In this document: one piece after another, positions 37,680 through 50,114 of the stretch
Position numbering within the stretch: position 1 is the first letter of the stretch
How the letters are laid out: each line of letters starts with the position of its first letter
Assembly: GCA_024703915.1 (NCBI GenBank)
Contig: CP087969.1
Span: 1,364,001 to 1,428,000, forward strand
Reading direction: 5' to 3'
DNA length: 64,000 nucleotides
DNA from: Massilia sp. H-1
GTDB lineage: Bacteria; Pseudomonadota; Gammaproteobacteria; Burkholderiales; Burkholderiaceae_D
Notes under the pieces: model-generated
Database searches by the model: none
The model's input: only the letters and a program-made list of their open reading frames with translations
What the model was told of the DNA's origin: nothing
Made by a program: the position numbers and the translations under genes

Positions 37680-40349
37680 ATGACCGAAACAACGCTTTCC
37701 CGCGCCCTGCGCGGCCTGTTTGCTTAAGCAGTGCCGCCTTCGGCGCGGCGCTGCTGGCGCTGCCCGCGCAGGCCCAGCAGGCCACCAACGAACCGATGCA
37801 GCGGGTTGAAATCACCGGCTCGTCCATCAAGCGCCTGGCGGCCCAGACCTCGCTGCCGATCACCTCGATCCGCGCGGGAAGACTTCGCCAAGCAGGGCCT
37901 GGCCACGGCCCAGGAAGTGCTGGCCACGATCCCCATGAACCAGACCTCGACGTCCGGCAGCCAGTCGGTGGGCGCCAAGCACCGGCGGGCGCAGCGTGGC
38001 CGACTTGCGCGGCCTGGGTGGCGACAAGACCCTGGTGCTGCTCAACGGACGGCGCCTGGCCAACCACCCCTTCTTTGCCGACACGGTGGACCTGAACATC
38101 ATTCCCGTGGCCGCGCTGGACAGGGTCGAAGTACTGCGCGACGGCGCCTCCGCCATCTACGGCACCGACGCCATTGGCGGCGTGGTCAACTTCATTACCA
38201 AGCGCTCTTACACGGGCATGGGCGTGACCGCCGAAGCCTTCGTGCCGACCCAGTCGGGCGGCGGCGACGAGGCGCGGATCAACTTTACCGGCGGCTGGGG
38301 CGACCTCAACAACGAAGGCTGGAATCTGCTGGCCGTGGCCGACTACCACCGCCAGGCCGCGCTGCGTTCCGAAGACCGGCCGTTCTCGAACACCGGCGTG
38401 CGGCCCGGGCGCGGCGTGAGCCAGACCAGCGGCACGCCCTTCCCCGCCAACTTCTTTTCCGACAACGGCATCGCGGGCAATCCCAGCTACGCCACCGGCT
38501 GCCTACCGCCCGCCTCGATTCCCACTGGCGATCCGGCCAACCCGACCTGCCGCTTCGACTTCACCCGCTTCATCGACAACATCCCGCTCACGACCCAGCA
38601 ATCCTTCCTGGGCCGAGATAGCAAAAGATCGGCGACGTGCATACCGGCAGCCTGGAATACCTGCACAGCCACAGCACCAACGAGGCGCGCGTGGCGCCGC
38701 CGCCGCTGGCCGGGATCGGCCTGACCATGTACGGCACCAGCCCCTTCTACCCGGGCGCCTAAGCATCACGCTCGGCCGTGCCCGGGCTGACCGGCGAACC
38801 GCTCGACGTCAGCTGGCGTCCGCTGGTGACGGGGCAGCGCGTCACGCGCGACATCAGCCTGTCCGACCGCGTGCTGGCCAGCCTGGAAGGCAACCTCATC
38901 GCTGGGACTACAACACCGGCATCTCGTATTCGGCCGGGCGCGCGCAGTTCCTTCACGGGCGGCTACGTGATCGATGCGCGCATGATCGATGGCGTCGGCA
39001 GCGGCTTGCTCAATCCGTTCGGCGACCAGACCGCGGCTCTAAGCACGGCCTTCCTGCAGGATTCGCTGCTGCGCGGCCAGTTCCTCAAGGCGCGCATCAA
39101 CAGTTCGGCGATCGACTTCAAGGCCAGCCGCGACATGATGGCCATGGGCGGCGGCCAGCTCGGCTTTGCCATCGGCGGCGAACTACGCCACGACAAGGCG
39201 ACCTACACGGTCGACCGCGCGCTGGCTTAGCCAGGCCTCGAGTTCCGGCTTTGCCGACGCCCAGGACCAGCGCGGCAGCCGTACCATCCGCGCCTTGTTC
39301 GCCGAGGTCAACATGCCGTTCACCAAGGCGGCGGAAGTGAACGTGGCCGGGCGCTACGACTACTACACCGACGTGGGCGGCAACTTCAGTCCCAAGATCG
39401 GCCTGCGCTTCCAGCCCACGGAACAGGTGCTGTTGCGCGGCTCCTACAACACGGGCTTCCGCGCGCCCACGCTGTACGACATTTACGGTCCGCAAACGGT
39501 CACCAATACGGCCGAACCGTGGGACGATCCGGTGCTGTGCCCGGGCGGCGTTGCCGTGCCGGGCGCCAATCCGAACATTGTCTGCAACCAGCAGCAGAAT
39601 ATCCGCCAGGGCGGCAACCTCAACGTCCAGCCCGAAGAATCGCGCACCTACAGTGCTTAAGCATCGTGTTCGAGCCGACCCGCAATCTGACCCTGTCGGC
39701 CGACTACTGGAACATCAAGCTGAAAGACCAGATCAGCGCGCTGGCCGAACAAACCCTGTTCGGCAATTACGCCAAGTACAGCAATCTGTTCGTCTACAAC
39801 GCCAGCAACACGCGCCTCGATTACGTGCTGGCGACCACCACCAACCTCGGCGAGATCCGCACGCGCGGGGTCGACCTGAGCATGCTGTGGCGCCTGCCGA
39901 AAAACCCGTGGGGCAACTTCACGCTGGCGATCGACGGCACCTGGGTGCAAAAGTATGATTATCAGAACGAACCGAACGGCCCGTTCACGGAAAACGCGGG
40001 GCGCTATGCCGATGCCTCGCCGGTCTTCCGCTGGCGCCACAATGCGACGCTGTCATGGTCGATGGCGCCGTGGACCTTCACGCTGGGCAATCGCTACCTG
40101 TCCGGCTATGACGACCAGAACGCGGTCGATCCCCAGTTCGCGCAGCGGGTCGAACATTATTCGCTGTGGTCGCTGTCAGGCTCGTATTCGGGCAACAAGT
40201 CGGTCGATGTGACGGCCGGGGTCAAGAACTTGCTCAACGACGATCCGCCCTACACCAACCAGACCACCACCTTCCAGCAGGGCTATGATCCGCGCTACAC
40301 GGATCCGCTGGGCAGGACCTTCTATGTGAGGGCGACCTACAAGTTCTGA
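37680..40349 (+). CDS. TonB-dependent outer-membrane receptor 2
   Basis: This is a paralogue of receptor 1. After the signal peptide (restored LFASSAAFGAALLALPAQAQ) comes MQRVEITGSSIKRLAAQTSL, then the plug with GDKTLVLLNGRRLANHP, ALDRVEVLRDGASAIYGTDA and IGGVVNFITKRSYTGMGV. Barrel segments YNTGFRAPTLYDIYGPQT and PEESRTYSASIVFEPTRNL follow, and the end is RTFYVRATYKF. About 890 codons. AGGAG lies seven bases before the ATG. Breaks at 37722-37729, 37880, 37978, 38615, 38758, 38900, 39040, 39227 and 39655-39662. aroG is divergent from it. Substrate unknown. Confidence 0.92.
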
Positions 40350-40367
40350 CGGTGCAGGCGGGTGGGT

Positions 40368-40552
40368 ATGATGCCCGAACCCATCCGCCGCGTCAGCATC
40401 CTGAGCACCATTGCTGGCTGCGTCGGCTTGATCGTGCTGGTGGGGATGGCTAAAGCAGTTTCATCACCGGCGCACGCGACGAGAAAGAATGGACTGAATT
40501 CGCGTCCGAGCTGGAAGATCAGCAAAAGAAGACCACGGATTCGATCCGCTAA
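40368..40552 (+). CDS. small single-pass membrane protein
   Basis: About 61 residues: MMPEPIRRVSILSTIAGCVG then LIVLVGMA, an N-terminal membrane helix, followed after repair of a GCTAAAGC-type error at 40449 by a charged tail FITGARDEKEWTEFASELED and QQKKTTDSIR. It lies between TonB receptor 2 and repeat copy C. ATGs at 40368 and 40371 and a GTG at 40362 are possible starts. No family recognised. Confidence 0.55.
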
Positions 40553-40555
40553 ACG

Positions 40556-40656
40556 CACATCGTCCTCGCGCCAAGGCGGCCCTCGGCGGGGACCCATAGC
40601 ACGCAAACCAACTTCGGTAACGTGCTATGGGTCCCCGCCTGCGCGAGGACGATGTG
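40556..40656. repeat. palindromic repeat, copy C
   Basis: It has the same arms as copy A (CACATCGTCCTCGCG and GGGGACCCATAGCACG, with complements GTGCTATGGGTCCCC and CGCGAGGACGATGTG). The left arm has about 12 extra bases (CAAGGCGGCCCT), either a real insertion or an error. It lies between a small membrane-protein gene and tldD, which end towards each other. Confidence 0.85.
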
Positions 40657-40670
40657 GTGGTGGTGCTCAG

Positions 40671-42138
40671 TTACGCAGTACCGCCGACCGTCACATCTTC
40701 AATACGCAAGGTCGGCTGTCCCACACCCACCGGCACGCTCTGGCCTTCCTTGCCGCACACGCCCACGCCCGAATCGAGGCGCATGTCGTTGCCGATCATC
40801 GATACCCGGTTGAGCACGTCCGGACCGTTGCCGATCAGCGTGGCGCCCTTGACCGGATAGGTCACTTTGCCGTTTTCGATCATGTAGGCTTCGCTGGCCG
40901 AGAACACGAACTTGCCGTTCGTGATATCGACCTGGCCGCCGCCGAAGTTGACCGCGTACAAGCCGTTCTTGACCGAGGCCAGAATCTCTTCCGGGTCCTT
41001 GTCGCCACCGAGCATGTAGGTGTTGGTCATGCGCGGCATCGGCAGGTGCGCGAACGATTCGCGGCGCGCGTTGCCGGTCACCGGCATCTTCATCAGGCGC
41101 GTTCATGGTGTCCTGGATATAGCCTTTCAGGATGCCGTCTTCGATCAGCGTCGTGCACTGGGTCGGATTGCCTTCGTCGTCCATATTGAGCGAACCGCGG
41201 CGGTCGGCCAGCGTGCCATCGTCGACCACGGTCACGCCCTTGGCGGCCACGCGCTCGCCGATGCGGCCCGAGAACGCGGACGAACCCTTGCGGTTGAAGT
41301 CGCCTTCGAGACCGTGCCCGATCGCCTCGTGCAGCAGCACGCCGGGCCAGCCCGGTCCCAGCACGATCGTCATCAGGGCTAGGTATGGCTGCAGGGCGCG
41401 CGTCCAGATTGACGACGGCCGCCTTGACCGCTTCGGTCGCGTATTTGTCGAGCAGCTCGTCGCTGGAAGTAACCATAGCTGTAGCGTCCGCCGCCACCGG
41501 AAGAACCCATTTCGCGGCGGCCATTCTGTTCGACGATGACGGTGACCGACACCCGCACCAGCGGCCGGATATCGGCCGCCAGCACGCCGTCGCTGCGCAC
41601 CACCAGCACCACGTCGTATTCTGCTTAGCCAGGCCCGCCATTACTTGCACCACGCGCGGGTCTTTCTTGCGCGCCATTTTCTCGACGCTTCCGAGCAGCT
41701 TGACCTTGGCGGTCGCGTCCAGCGAGGCCAGCGGATCGTTGGGCAGGTAGAGCGAACGGCCGCCCACTTCGGTCATGCTCGAGGCGACCTTGATCTTGCT
41801 TAGGCGCCGGACTTGGCGATCGTGCGCGTGGCCGCGGCCGCGTCGAGCAGGGCGCGCTCGGAGATTTCATCGGAGTAGGAAAACGCGGTCTTGTCGCCGG
41901 ACACGGCGCGCACGCCCACGCCCTGGTCGATCGAGAAGCTGCCGGTCTTGACGATGCCCTCTTCCAGGCTCCAGCCTTCGCTTTTCATAAACTGGAAATA
42001 CAGGTCGGCGTAGTCGACCTTGTGCGTGAACATCGTTCCCAGCGCCCGCAACAGTTTGCCTTCGTCCAGGCCAAACGGGGTCAGCAGCACGTCGCGTGCG
42101 ACTGCCAGGGAAGAGAGATTCGGTTCGAAGGGTTTCAT
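40671..42138 (-). CDS. tldD: metalloprotease TldD
   Basis: TldD forms a heterodimeric zinc protease with PmbA/TldE that trims small peptides and helps mature modified peptides. The HExxxH motif is in [20 protein letters not shown]. Other landmarks are [80 protein letters not shown] and [20 protein letters not shown]. About 489 codons is the usual length. Breaks near 41095, 41385, 41470, 41625 and 41808. PmbA is not in the window. Downstream of the nitrilase-family gene on the same strand. Confidence 0.94.
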
Positions 42139-42192
42139 GGCGAGATTCTTTCGGGGATGAACAGGCATTGTGCCATATCCATGTTGTTTGGA

Positions 42193-42986
42193 TCAGAGCT
42201 TACGGTGCTTGAGCGCAGGCAAGCTTTCGCGACGCTGGCCAGGAAGTCGGTGTCAATGTTGCCGCTAATCACGCCCTCGCCCTCGGGCAAGATCGCCTTG
42301 ACCTCGCCCCAGGGGTCGATCAGCATGCTGTGGCCGAAAGTGCGGCGCCCGTTCGGGTGGGTCCCGCCCTGGGCCGAGGCCAGCACATAGCACTGGTTTT
42401 CGATGGCGCGCGCAGCAGCACCTTCCCAGTGGGCCAGGCCGGTAGTGTGGGTGAAGGCGGCCGTCACCACCATCAGCGTGCAATCGCCCATGGCGCGGAA
42501 CAATTCGGGGAAACGCAGGTCGTAACAGATGGCCAGACCCACGCGGCCGAACGGCGCCTCGAAGCTGATCACCTTCTCGCCCGGCACGATGGTGCGCGCC
42601 TCGTCGTAGGATTCGGCGCCCTTGGTAAAGCCGAACAGGTGGATCTTGTCGTAGCGGCTGACCGGCTTGCCCTGCGGGTCATACACGAGCGTCGTGTTGA
42701 TGACCTTGCCCGCGTCGGCCGAGACCAGCGGCAGCGTGCCGCCGATCAGCCAGATGCCGTGCTCGCGCGCGGCGCCTACCATGAAGTCCTGGATAGGCCC
42801 GGCGCCGGGCTGCTCGGCATGGCCCACCTTGTCCGCGTCGCTCATGCCCATGATGGGCCAGTATTCGGGCAGCACGACCAGGGTCGCGCCCGTGGCGGCA
42901 GCCTTGGCCACCAGGCTGCGCGCACTGGCAATATTGCTGCCCACATCGGGCGTGCTGATCATTTGTACTGCGGCGACCGTGGTCAT
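42193..42986 (-). CDS. carbon-nitrogen hydrolase (Nit/deaminated glutathione amidase type)
   Basis: A cytoplasmic amidase of the nitrilase superfamily. The catalytic triad is visible: Glu in LVVLPEYWPIMG, Lys in SRYDKIHLFGFTKGAESYDE and Cys in LAICYDLRFPELFRAMGD. Near the end, SAQGGTHPNGRRTFGHSMLI and DPWGEVKAILPEGEGVI fit the Nit branch, which clears deaminated glutathione (metabolite repair). One base lost near 42230 hides the true end RESLPALKHRKL. The ATG overlaps the yhdP stop (ATGA), and tldD follows closely, so the three may form an operon. Confidence 0.9.
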
Positions 42987-45900
42987 GGTGTCTTTCCTTC
43001 CGGTGGAGTGTCGGCGGCCGAGGCCGTGGCGCGCACGCCGGCCAGCTTGGTCACGACCGGCGCCTTCCAGGGCCCGGTCACCTGCATTTCATAGGTCATC
43101 GCCTTCATCATCGGCTCGCGCAGGAACAGCTGGGCCAGGAAACTGCCAAGCCCGATCACGGGATTGACCGCCAGCGCGTACACCAGCGGTCCGGTGCCGA
43201 GATTGAATTCGGGGATCACCACCACATGGAGGTTGGTGGTCTCGTTTGCAATGTCGGCCGTGCCATCCATCAGCACGGTCGCGGCCACGCCCCACATCTT
43301 GAGGTTGTCGGTGCGCGCCAGGCCGCGCGTGATGGTGGCGTTGGCGGTGATGCCGTCGAAGGCCAGGCCTTCCGAGAACACGTCGTGGAAATCGAGCTTG
43401 AGAATGCGCGGCAGCATTTGCAGGCTGAGCACGCCGAGCAGCTTGGCCGCGCCCGGGTCCTTCTTGAGGAACTGGCTAGGCCGCCAGATTCATGTCGATC
43501 TTGCCCGACAGCGAAGGAATGTCGAGCGAGTACGGCACCCCGTTCCAGGCCAGCTCGCCCGACAACTTGCCCTTGCCGCGCTTGAGCGTGTCGGGGAAGC
43601 CAAAGCGGTCGAGCAGCTTGCTTAAGCATCGTCGATGTCGAGCACAAAATTGATGCTGGTATTGCTCACGCCGTCGCGGCTGGTCCAGCGGCCGGTGCTG
43701 CGCAGCGTGCCGTCCGGATTGGCCAGCAGCAGGCGGTTGATGCGCCACTCGCGCCCGCCGCCCGTCTTTTCATTGTTGGCCAGCAGTTCAGTAAGCCCCA
43801 GCTGCTTGTTGAACAATTCGAAGCGCTCGGCCACGATGTCGAGCCCGGGAATGGTCGAGGCCGGGCTCTTGACGTCTTCCAGCAAGCCCTTGACGTCGGC
43901 CGCGGCCGACTCAGGGAATGACCAGCGACGCCAGACGCGCCGTGACCTTGCCCAGGCCCTGGCCACCGTCGCCCTCGTCCCAGCTGATGTGGCCGGACAC
44001 CTGGCGCGCATCGATGCTGGCCTGCCAGGTCTGGCTCTGGTGCGACACGCCCACCACCACGTTGTCGAGCTTGCGCTCGGCAATCACCAGCTCGGTCGCG
44101 CGCGGCCATCACGTCCGGCACCACGTACTGGGCCAGGCTGGCCGTGGCCGAAAGCGCCGGGCGCCACCGGTTCCGGTTTGGCGTTGCTGATCGCGCTGGC
44201 AATCGTCATCCACTGGTCGACATTGAGCGTGCGCAGGCTGACGTTGACCATCATGCCGCCGTCCGGTTCCGGCGCCTAAGCACGTTCACGCCCACGCCGC
44301 CGCTGGTGACGTCCCACGCGCCCTTGCCCGTCTTCTGGCGCTGGTAGCGCGCCGCGATCGAACTGCCGAGCGTGATGCGGATATCGTCGCGCGCCATGTT
44401 CTCATGCAGTAGGCAAGCCGGTCAGCGTGAAGTGCAGCGGCATCGCTTCGGCGGCCGAAGCTTCGACAGCGGCGCCGGGAAGTCCACGCCGAAGCTTACC
44501 AGCAGATTGGAATCGAGCGTGATCTGCGGCAAGCCGTCGCGCACCGTGATCAGGCCCGCGTAGCTGCCGTGCCGTGCAGGCGGCTGACCACCGGCGCCAT
44601 CACCGCGCCCGGATAGTTGCGCCGGATGCCGTCCGAACTGACGCTGCCGCTCATGCGGATCGACACGCCGTTCTCGCGGGTGGAGCCGCCGGTCAGCGTC
44701 AGCGGGCCGCCCAGCACGCTGGCGCCGACGCCGCTCAGGGTCAGACCCTGCTCCGTGAAGTCGAGCTTGCCCATGGCAGCTTGCAGCGGCGGCAATTCCG
44801 GGAACAGCACCACGTCGTTGCGCATCAGCTGCAGCGAGCCTTGCACCTTGGCGTCATGAATGTGGGTCAGCGGCAGCTGCAGGCGCAGGGCCAGCTTGGT
44901 GTTGCCGGTGGCGCGGGTCGGCTCGGTGAAGTGGCCGATCCAGCCCGCCACCGGGCTGGCGTCCACGTAGCGCAGGAAGTCTTGCATCAGCCATGGGCGG
45001 CGCTGCCGTCGATCTCGAGCGTGCGATCGGGCGAGCCGAGATCGGCCACCACCGCTTTGACCTTGGTCAGCGGCACGCCCAGGGTGCTGGCGGTGTCGGC
45101 GGTGATTTCCATGCGCGAACGGTCGAAGACCAGGCGCCCGTTGATCTGTTCGGCCTGCGGCCACAGGGGCGACTTGCCGTCGGCGGCGAAGTGGCCGGGC
45201 GTGTAATTGAGGCGGCCATTCTCGATGCGGTCGGCAGACGCGGAATTCGCCCTGCGGCTTGTCGCCGCGGAAGGGGAATTGCGCCAGGTCGCCGCGCAGG
45301 CGCAGCGTGCCGTCGTGCAGCGTGCCATCTTCGATCGCGCCCACCAGCCACTCGTGCAAGCCGGGCGGGGTTTGCAACGGCAGGAAGCGGCCCAGCTGTT
45401 TGGCGTCGAAGCCGGTCACAGTGCCGGACAGATCGGCCACGCCGGGCGACTTGCTTAAGCCTGGGCCTGCAGCGGCATCTGGTGGCGCCCCGACAGCGCC
45501 ACTTTCAGGGCGCCCTGCTCGATGTTCAGGCTGTCGAGCTGGACCAGCAAATGGTCTTTCGGCGTGAAACTCCAGCGCGCCTGCAGATTGAGCTGGTCGA
45601 AGGGCATGGCCGCTTCGGCGAACCAGGCCTAAGCAGGTACAGCACCGTGTCGCGCGGTCCAGCGTCAGGGTGCCGCCGACGTCGGTCGCGTCTATGCTGC
45701 CCGACAAATTCTCGAATCCGGGAATGGCTTAAGCACGGCGGCGGTGGCCGGTTCGGCGCCGCGCCGCCGCGGCTGGGCCAGGCGTGCTAAGCTGGGCCTG
45801 CAATCCCAGGCCCGTCAGGCGGCCCTTGATCCGGTACGAGGCGATGGCCGGATACTTGCCGCTCCAGTTGGCCGAGAAATGCGCCAGGCTGCCGCGCGGC

Positions 45901-47178
45901 GCGAAGTCGGCCAGCATCTGGCGCTGCGCCGCCGTCATCGGCAGCTGGGTGGCCAGCTTGGCCAGCGTTTCGAGGTCAAGCTGGCGCGCGCTCAGGTGGA
46001 ATTTTTCAGGCTGGCCGTTGGCGGCCGGGGCATACGCCTCGGCAATCGAGGTCGGCGCCAGCGTCAGGCCGCCGGTGGTGGTCAGGGAGAAATTGTCGAG
46101 CGACACCGTGTGGCCGTTGGCGCCGAAGGCCTAACAAGCCCTGGTTGGCGCCGTCGGGGAAGGTTTCGCTGGCCGACAGGCGGCCCGACACGCGCGCCAG
46201 TTCCAGCGGCGGCAAGTCGCGCCCGAGGCGCGCCGACATCGATCAGCGCCAGATCGGCGGTGAAGCCGGCCAGCTTGGCGCGCTCGAGGCTGAGCCAGGC
46301 GCGCACCGACCCCATGCCGCGGCTGACCTCGAACGGATAGTCGACGTAGGCTTTCCAGCCTAAGCCAGGTCAGTGTTGCTGAGGTCGGCATACAGTTCGC
46401 CGCTCCACCGGGCCACGTCCGAGGCGCGCGCCCGAAGCGCGGATGGTGGAAGTCGGCCCGCACGTCGAGCGGGCCGGACAGGCTGGCCGGCGGCGTGGCG
46501 CGCAAGCCGAGGCGGTGGTGGTTCCAGCGGTTGAGCAGTTGCAGGTTGACGTTCTCGAGCGCCAGTTCGGGCGCGCGGCGCAGCTCGTCGGTCCAGCGCA
46601 GCTTGCCTTCGCGGATCACCACCTCGCGCTGCGACAGCAGCCAGTCGGCGCCGCTGCCGTCGCCCTTCTTGTTGTCGAGCACGATGCTTAGGCCACCGAC
46701 ACCTTGCCCTGCGCATCGCGCCGGATATCGAGGTCGGGCCGGATGATTTCGAGCGAATCGAAACGGGGGCTGGCCGCCAGCACGCTCCACCACGACAGCG
46801 TGGCCGACACGCTCGGCAGCGACAGCACCTGGCGCCCCTGCGCGTCGCGCAAGATGACGTCGCCCAGGAACAGATTGGGCCGCAGGCCGCGCCAGGACGC
46901 GTAAATACGGGTGATCGCCACCTGGTTGCCGAGCGCGCGTGGCTTGCCGCTCGATATCGCCCTTGTAGTACTCGATATTGGGCAGGATCATGTAGCGCAG
47001 GAACAGGAAAACGAAGGTGAACAGGAAATAGGCGGTCAGCGCCAGCTTGATCACGAAACCGAGCAGGTGGTGCGAGGCCACATTGGCCATGCGGTAGGCC
47101 GCGCGCACGGTGCCAGCGCTTGCCCAGGTGCAGGTCGGCGAGGTGGACGTGGTGGGCGTGTTGTTCTGAATTGTGCAT
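42983..47178 (-). CDS. yhdP: YhdP-family AsmA-like envelope protein
   Basis: A very large inner-membrane-anchored periplasmic protein of the TIGR02099/AsmA group, implicated with TamB and YdbH in moving phospholipids to the outer membrane. One N-terminal helix (LLGFVIKLALTAYFLFTFVF) is followed by a long beta-rich periplasmic part and the conserved C-terminal block (LGVLSLQMLPRILKLDFHDV, FSEGLAFDGITANATITRGL, VPEFNLGTGPLVYALAVNPV-like). About 1,398 codons matches the family. It is broken into more than ten frames (for example 43480, 43620-43627, 45453-45460, 45727-45734, 46365 and 47110), so the middle cannot be read as one frame. It is divergent from glnE. Confidence 0.9.
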
Positions 47179-47260
47179 CAATGAGCTAAAAGGAGTCGCC
47201 GCCGCCTGCGCCGGAGTGCGGCCCAATTCTACCCCATCGCGGCCTTTCCCAGAGCCACTT

Positions 47261-47276
47261 TGGCACGCTAATTGTT
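47261..47276 (+). promoter_or_regulatory. sigma-54-like site upstream of glnE
   Basis: TGGCACGCTAATTGTT matches the -24 element exactly, but the -12 element has GT instead of the required GC. It is 63 bp before glnE, a nitrogen-control gene, which makes it suggestive only. Confidence 0.25.
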
Positions 47277-47338
47277 TCTGAATGTTAATACTTATACACA
47301 GGCTTGCATCGGCGGCGGGCCCGCCTTACCATCGGGTC

Positions 47339-50071
47339 ATGACCTCCCCTTCCCTGACCTCGGCCTCGCGCTTTTATCAGCGCTGGTTGGCCGCCGATGC
47401 CACTGCGGCGCCGCCATCGACGCCCTCGTACAAGCTCCCCTGTCCCAGCTCGACCTGGACGCCGCCCTGGCGCGCGAAGGGGCCACCGGCCTGCCCTTGC
47501 CGCGCGCCATGCGGCGCCTGCGCAACCTGCTCGTGTGCGGCCTGATCCGGCGCGACCTGGACGGCCAGGCCGACCTGGCCGAGGTGGTGGCCACCATGAC
47601 CGCCTTTGCCGATTTCGCCATCCGGACCCAGCTGGCGGCCTGCATGGCCGAGCTGGTGGCCAGCCATGGCATGCCGATGGGCTACGAATCGGGCTTGCCG
47701 CAGGAAATGATGGTGCTGGCCATGGGCAAGCAGGGCGGCGGCGAACTGAACGTCTCGTCCGACATCGACCTGATCTTCGTCTACCCGGAAGACGGCGAAA
47801 CGGTGCTGGCCGAGCTAGGCCCAGCGCCAGCTGTCGAACCACGAATTTTTCACGCGGCTGGGCAAGAAGCTGATTGCCTTAGCCTGTCCGAAATCATCGA
47901 AGACGGCTTCGCGTTCCGGGTCGACATGGCGCTGCGCCCGAACGGCGCCTCGGGCCCGCTGGTGGCCAGCCTGAACATGGTCGAGGAATACCTGATCGTG
48001 CAAGGGCGCGAATGGGAACGCTACGCCTGGGTCAAGGCGCGCGCGTGACCGGCAGCGCGGCCGACATCGCCGCCCTGGACGGCATCGTGCGGCCCTTCGT
48101 GTTCCGCCGCTACCTCGACTTCGGCGTGATCGACGCGATCCGCAACATGCATGCCCAGATCCGGGCCGAGACCGACCGCCAGGAGCGCCTGCACCCGGAC
48201 CGCAGCAATAACGTCAAGCTGGGCCGGGGCGGGATCCGCGAGATCGAATTCCTCGCGCAAGTGTTCCAGCTCATACGCGGCGGACGCGACAGCGCCCTGC
48301 GCGACCGCTCCACCCGCGCCACGCTGCGCGTGCTGGCCGACAAGGAACTGCTCACGCCGGACACCGTCGAACGCCTGCTCGGCTCCTACACCTTCCTGCG
48401 CAACCTCGAACACCGGCTGCAATACCTGGACGACGCCCAGACCCATACCCTGCCCGTGAGCGAGGCCGACCGCCTGACCGTGGCGCGCATGATGGGCTTG
48501 CCCGACAGCGCCACCCTGCTGGCCGAGCTGGCCGCGCAGCGCGCCTTCGTGGCGGCGCAATTCGACGCCATCTTCAGCGACAAGAACGGCAAGAGCGACG
48601 ACGTCGACCCGCAATCGTCGACCGCGCTGGCCGACCTGGACCGTCAGGAAGCGATCCAGGCCCGTCTGGCCGAGCTGGGCTTCGACAACCCTGGCGCGGC
48701 CGCCACGCGCCTGATGGCGACCTGGCAAAGTCCGCGCCTGCAATCGCTGCCCGAAGCGTCGCGCACGCGCCTGCTCGCGCTGGTCAACGCCGCCCTGCCC
48801 CAGATCGCCAGGACGGCGGCCGGCTGCGGCAGTCGGCAGCCCGAGCGCCACCCTGGGCCGCCTGCTCGACTTTTTCGAAGCGATCGCGCGCCGCTCGGCC
48901 TATCTGTCGCTGCTGACCGAATATCCGCACACGCTCGAACGCGTGATCCGCATGATGTATGCGAGCGGCTGGGCCACGACCTTCCTGACCAAGCACCCGA
49001 TCGTGCTCGACGAACTGCTGGACGACCGCGTGCGCAATGCCGCGCCCGACTGCGCCGCGCTGGCGCTCGAACTGCAAACCCAGCTCGGCCAGGCCGAGGG
49101 CGACACCGAGCGCCAGATGGACATCCTGCGCGAAGCCCACCACGCCCAGCTGTTCCGCCTGCTGGCCCAGGATCTGGCGGGCGACCTGTCGGTCGAACGC
49201 CTGGCCGACTACCTGTCGGCGCTGGCCGACACCATCGTGGCGGCCACGATCACCGCCGCCTGGAAGGCGATCGCCACGCGCCACCGCGAGGTGCCCAAAT
49301 TCGCCGTGATCGCTTACGGCAAGCTGGGCGGCAAGGAACTGGGCTATGTCTCGGATCTGGACGTGATCTTCCTGTTCGACGACGACGATCAGGATGCGCC
49401 CGGCAACTACGCCAAGCTGGCGCAGCGCTTCATCACCTGGATGACGGCCCACACCTCGGCTTAAGCATCCTGTTCGGACATCGACACCGCGCTGCGGCCT
49501 GATGGCGCCTCCGGCATGCTGGTGTCGTCGGTGACAGCGTTCGAGCGCTATCAGGACAGTTCGGCCTGGGTATGGGAACATCAGGCGCTCACGCGCGTTT
49601 TCTGCAGCCAGACGACGCGGCAATTGGCGAGAAGTTCGAGGCGGTGCGCGAGCGCGTGCTGCGCAAGGACCGCAGCGGCCAGGCCGACGAACTGAAAGCC
49701 GAGGTGCTCAAGATGCGCGCCAAGATGCGCGACGCCTACCCGAACCGCACCGCCCTGTTCGACCTCAAGCACGACGCGGGTGGGATGATCGATATCGAAT
49801 TCATCGTCCAGTATCTGGTGCTGCGCCATGCGGCGCAGTATCCGCAGCTGACGGCCAATTTCGGCAATATCGCTGCTGCTGCATGTCAGGCGAACTGGGC
49901 TTGATCGATCCGGAACTGGGCACGGCGGTGGGCGACGCTTACCGCGCGATGCGCAAGCTGCAGCACCAGTTGCGCCTGCAGGCGCAGGACAATGCGCGCC
50001 TCGATCCGGCCCAGGTGGAGCCGCACAGCGGGAATGTGCTGCGCTTGTGGGAGATGATGTTCGGCAGCTGA
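47339..50071 (+). CDS. glnE: bifunctional glutamine-synthetase adenylyltransferase/deadenylase
   Basis: GlnE adds or removes AMP on glutamine synthetase under PII control. Two nucleotidyltransferase domains are visible. The N-terminal one (deadenylation) has [20 protein letters not shown] then [10 protein letters not shown]. The C-terminal one (adenylylation) has [20 protein letters not shown] and [20 protein letters not shown]. Between and after them are the regulatory helices ([24 protein letters not shown], then [20 protein letters not shown]). About 911 codons is normal. Breaks near 47400, 47815, 47880, 48045, 48830, 49459-49466, 49600 and 49880. It runs divergently from yhdP. Confidence 0.94.
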
Positions 50072-50114
50072 GGCAGCTGGCCTGGCACGGCGCCCCCCCG
50101 GCATGGAAGCAGCG

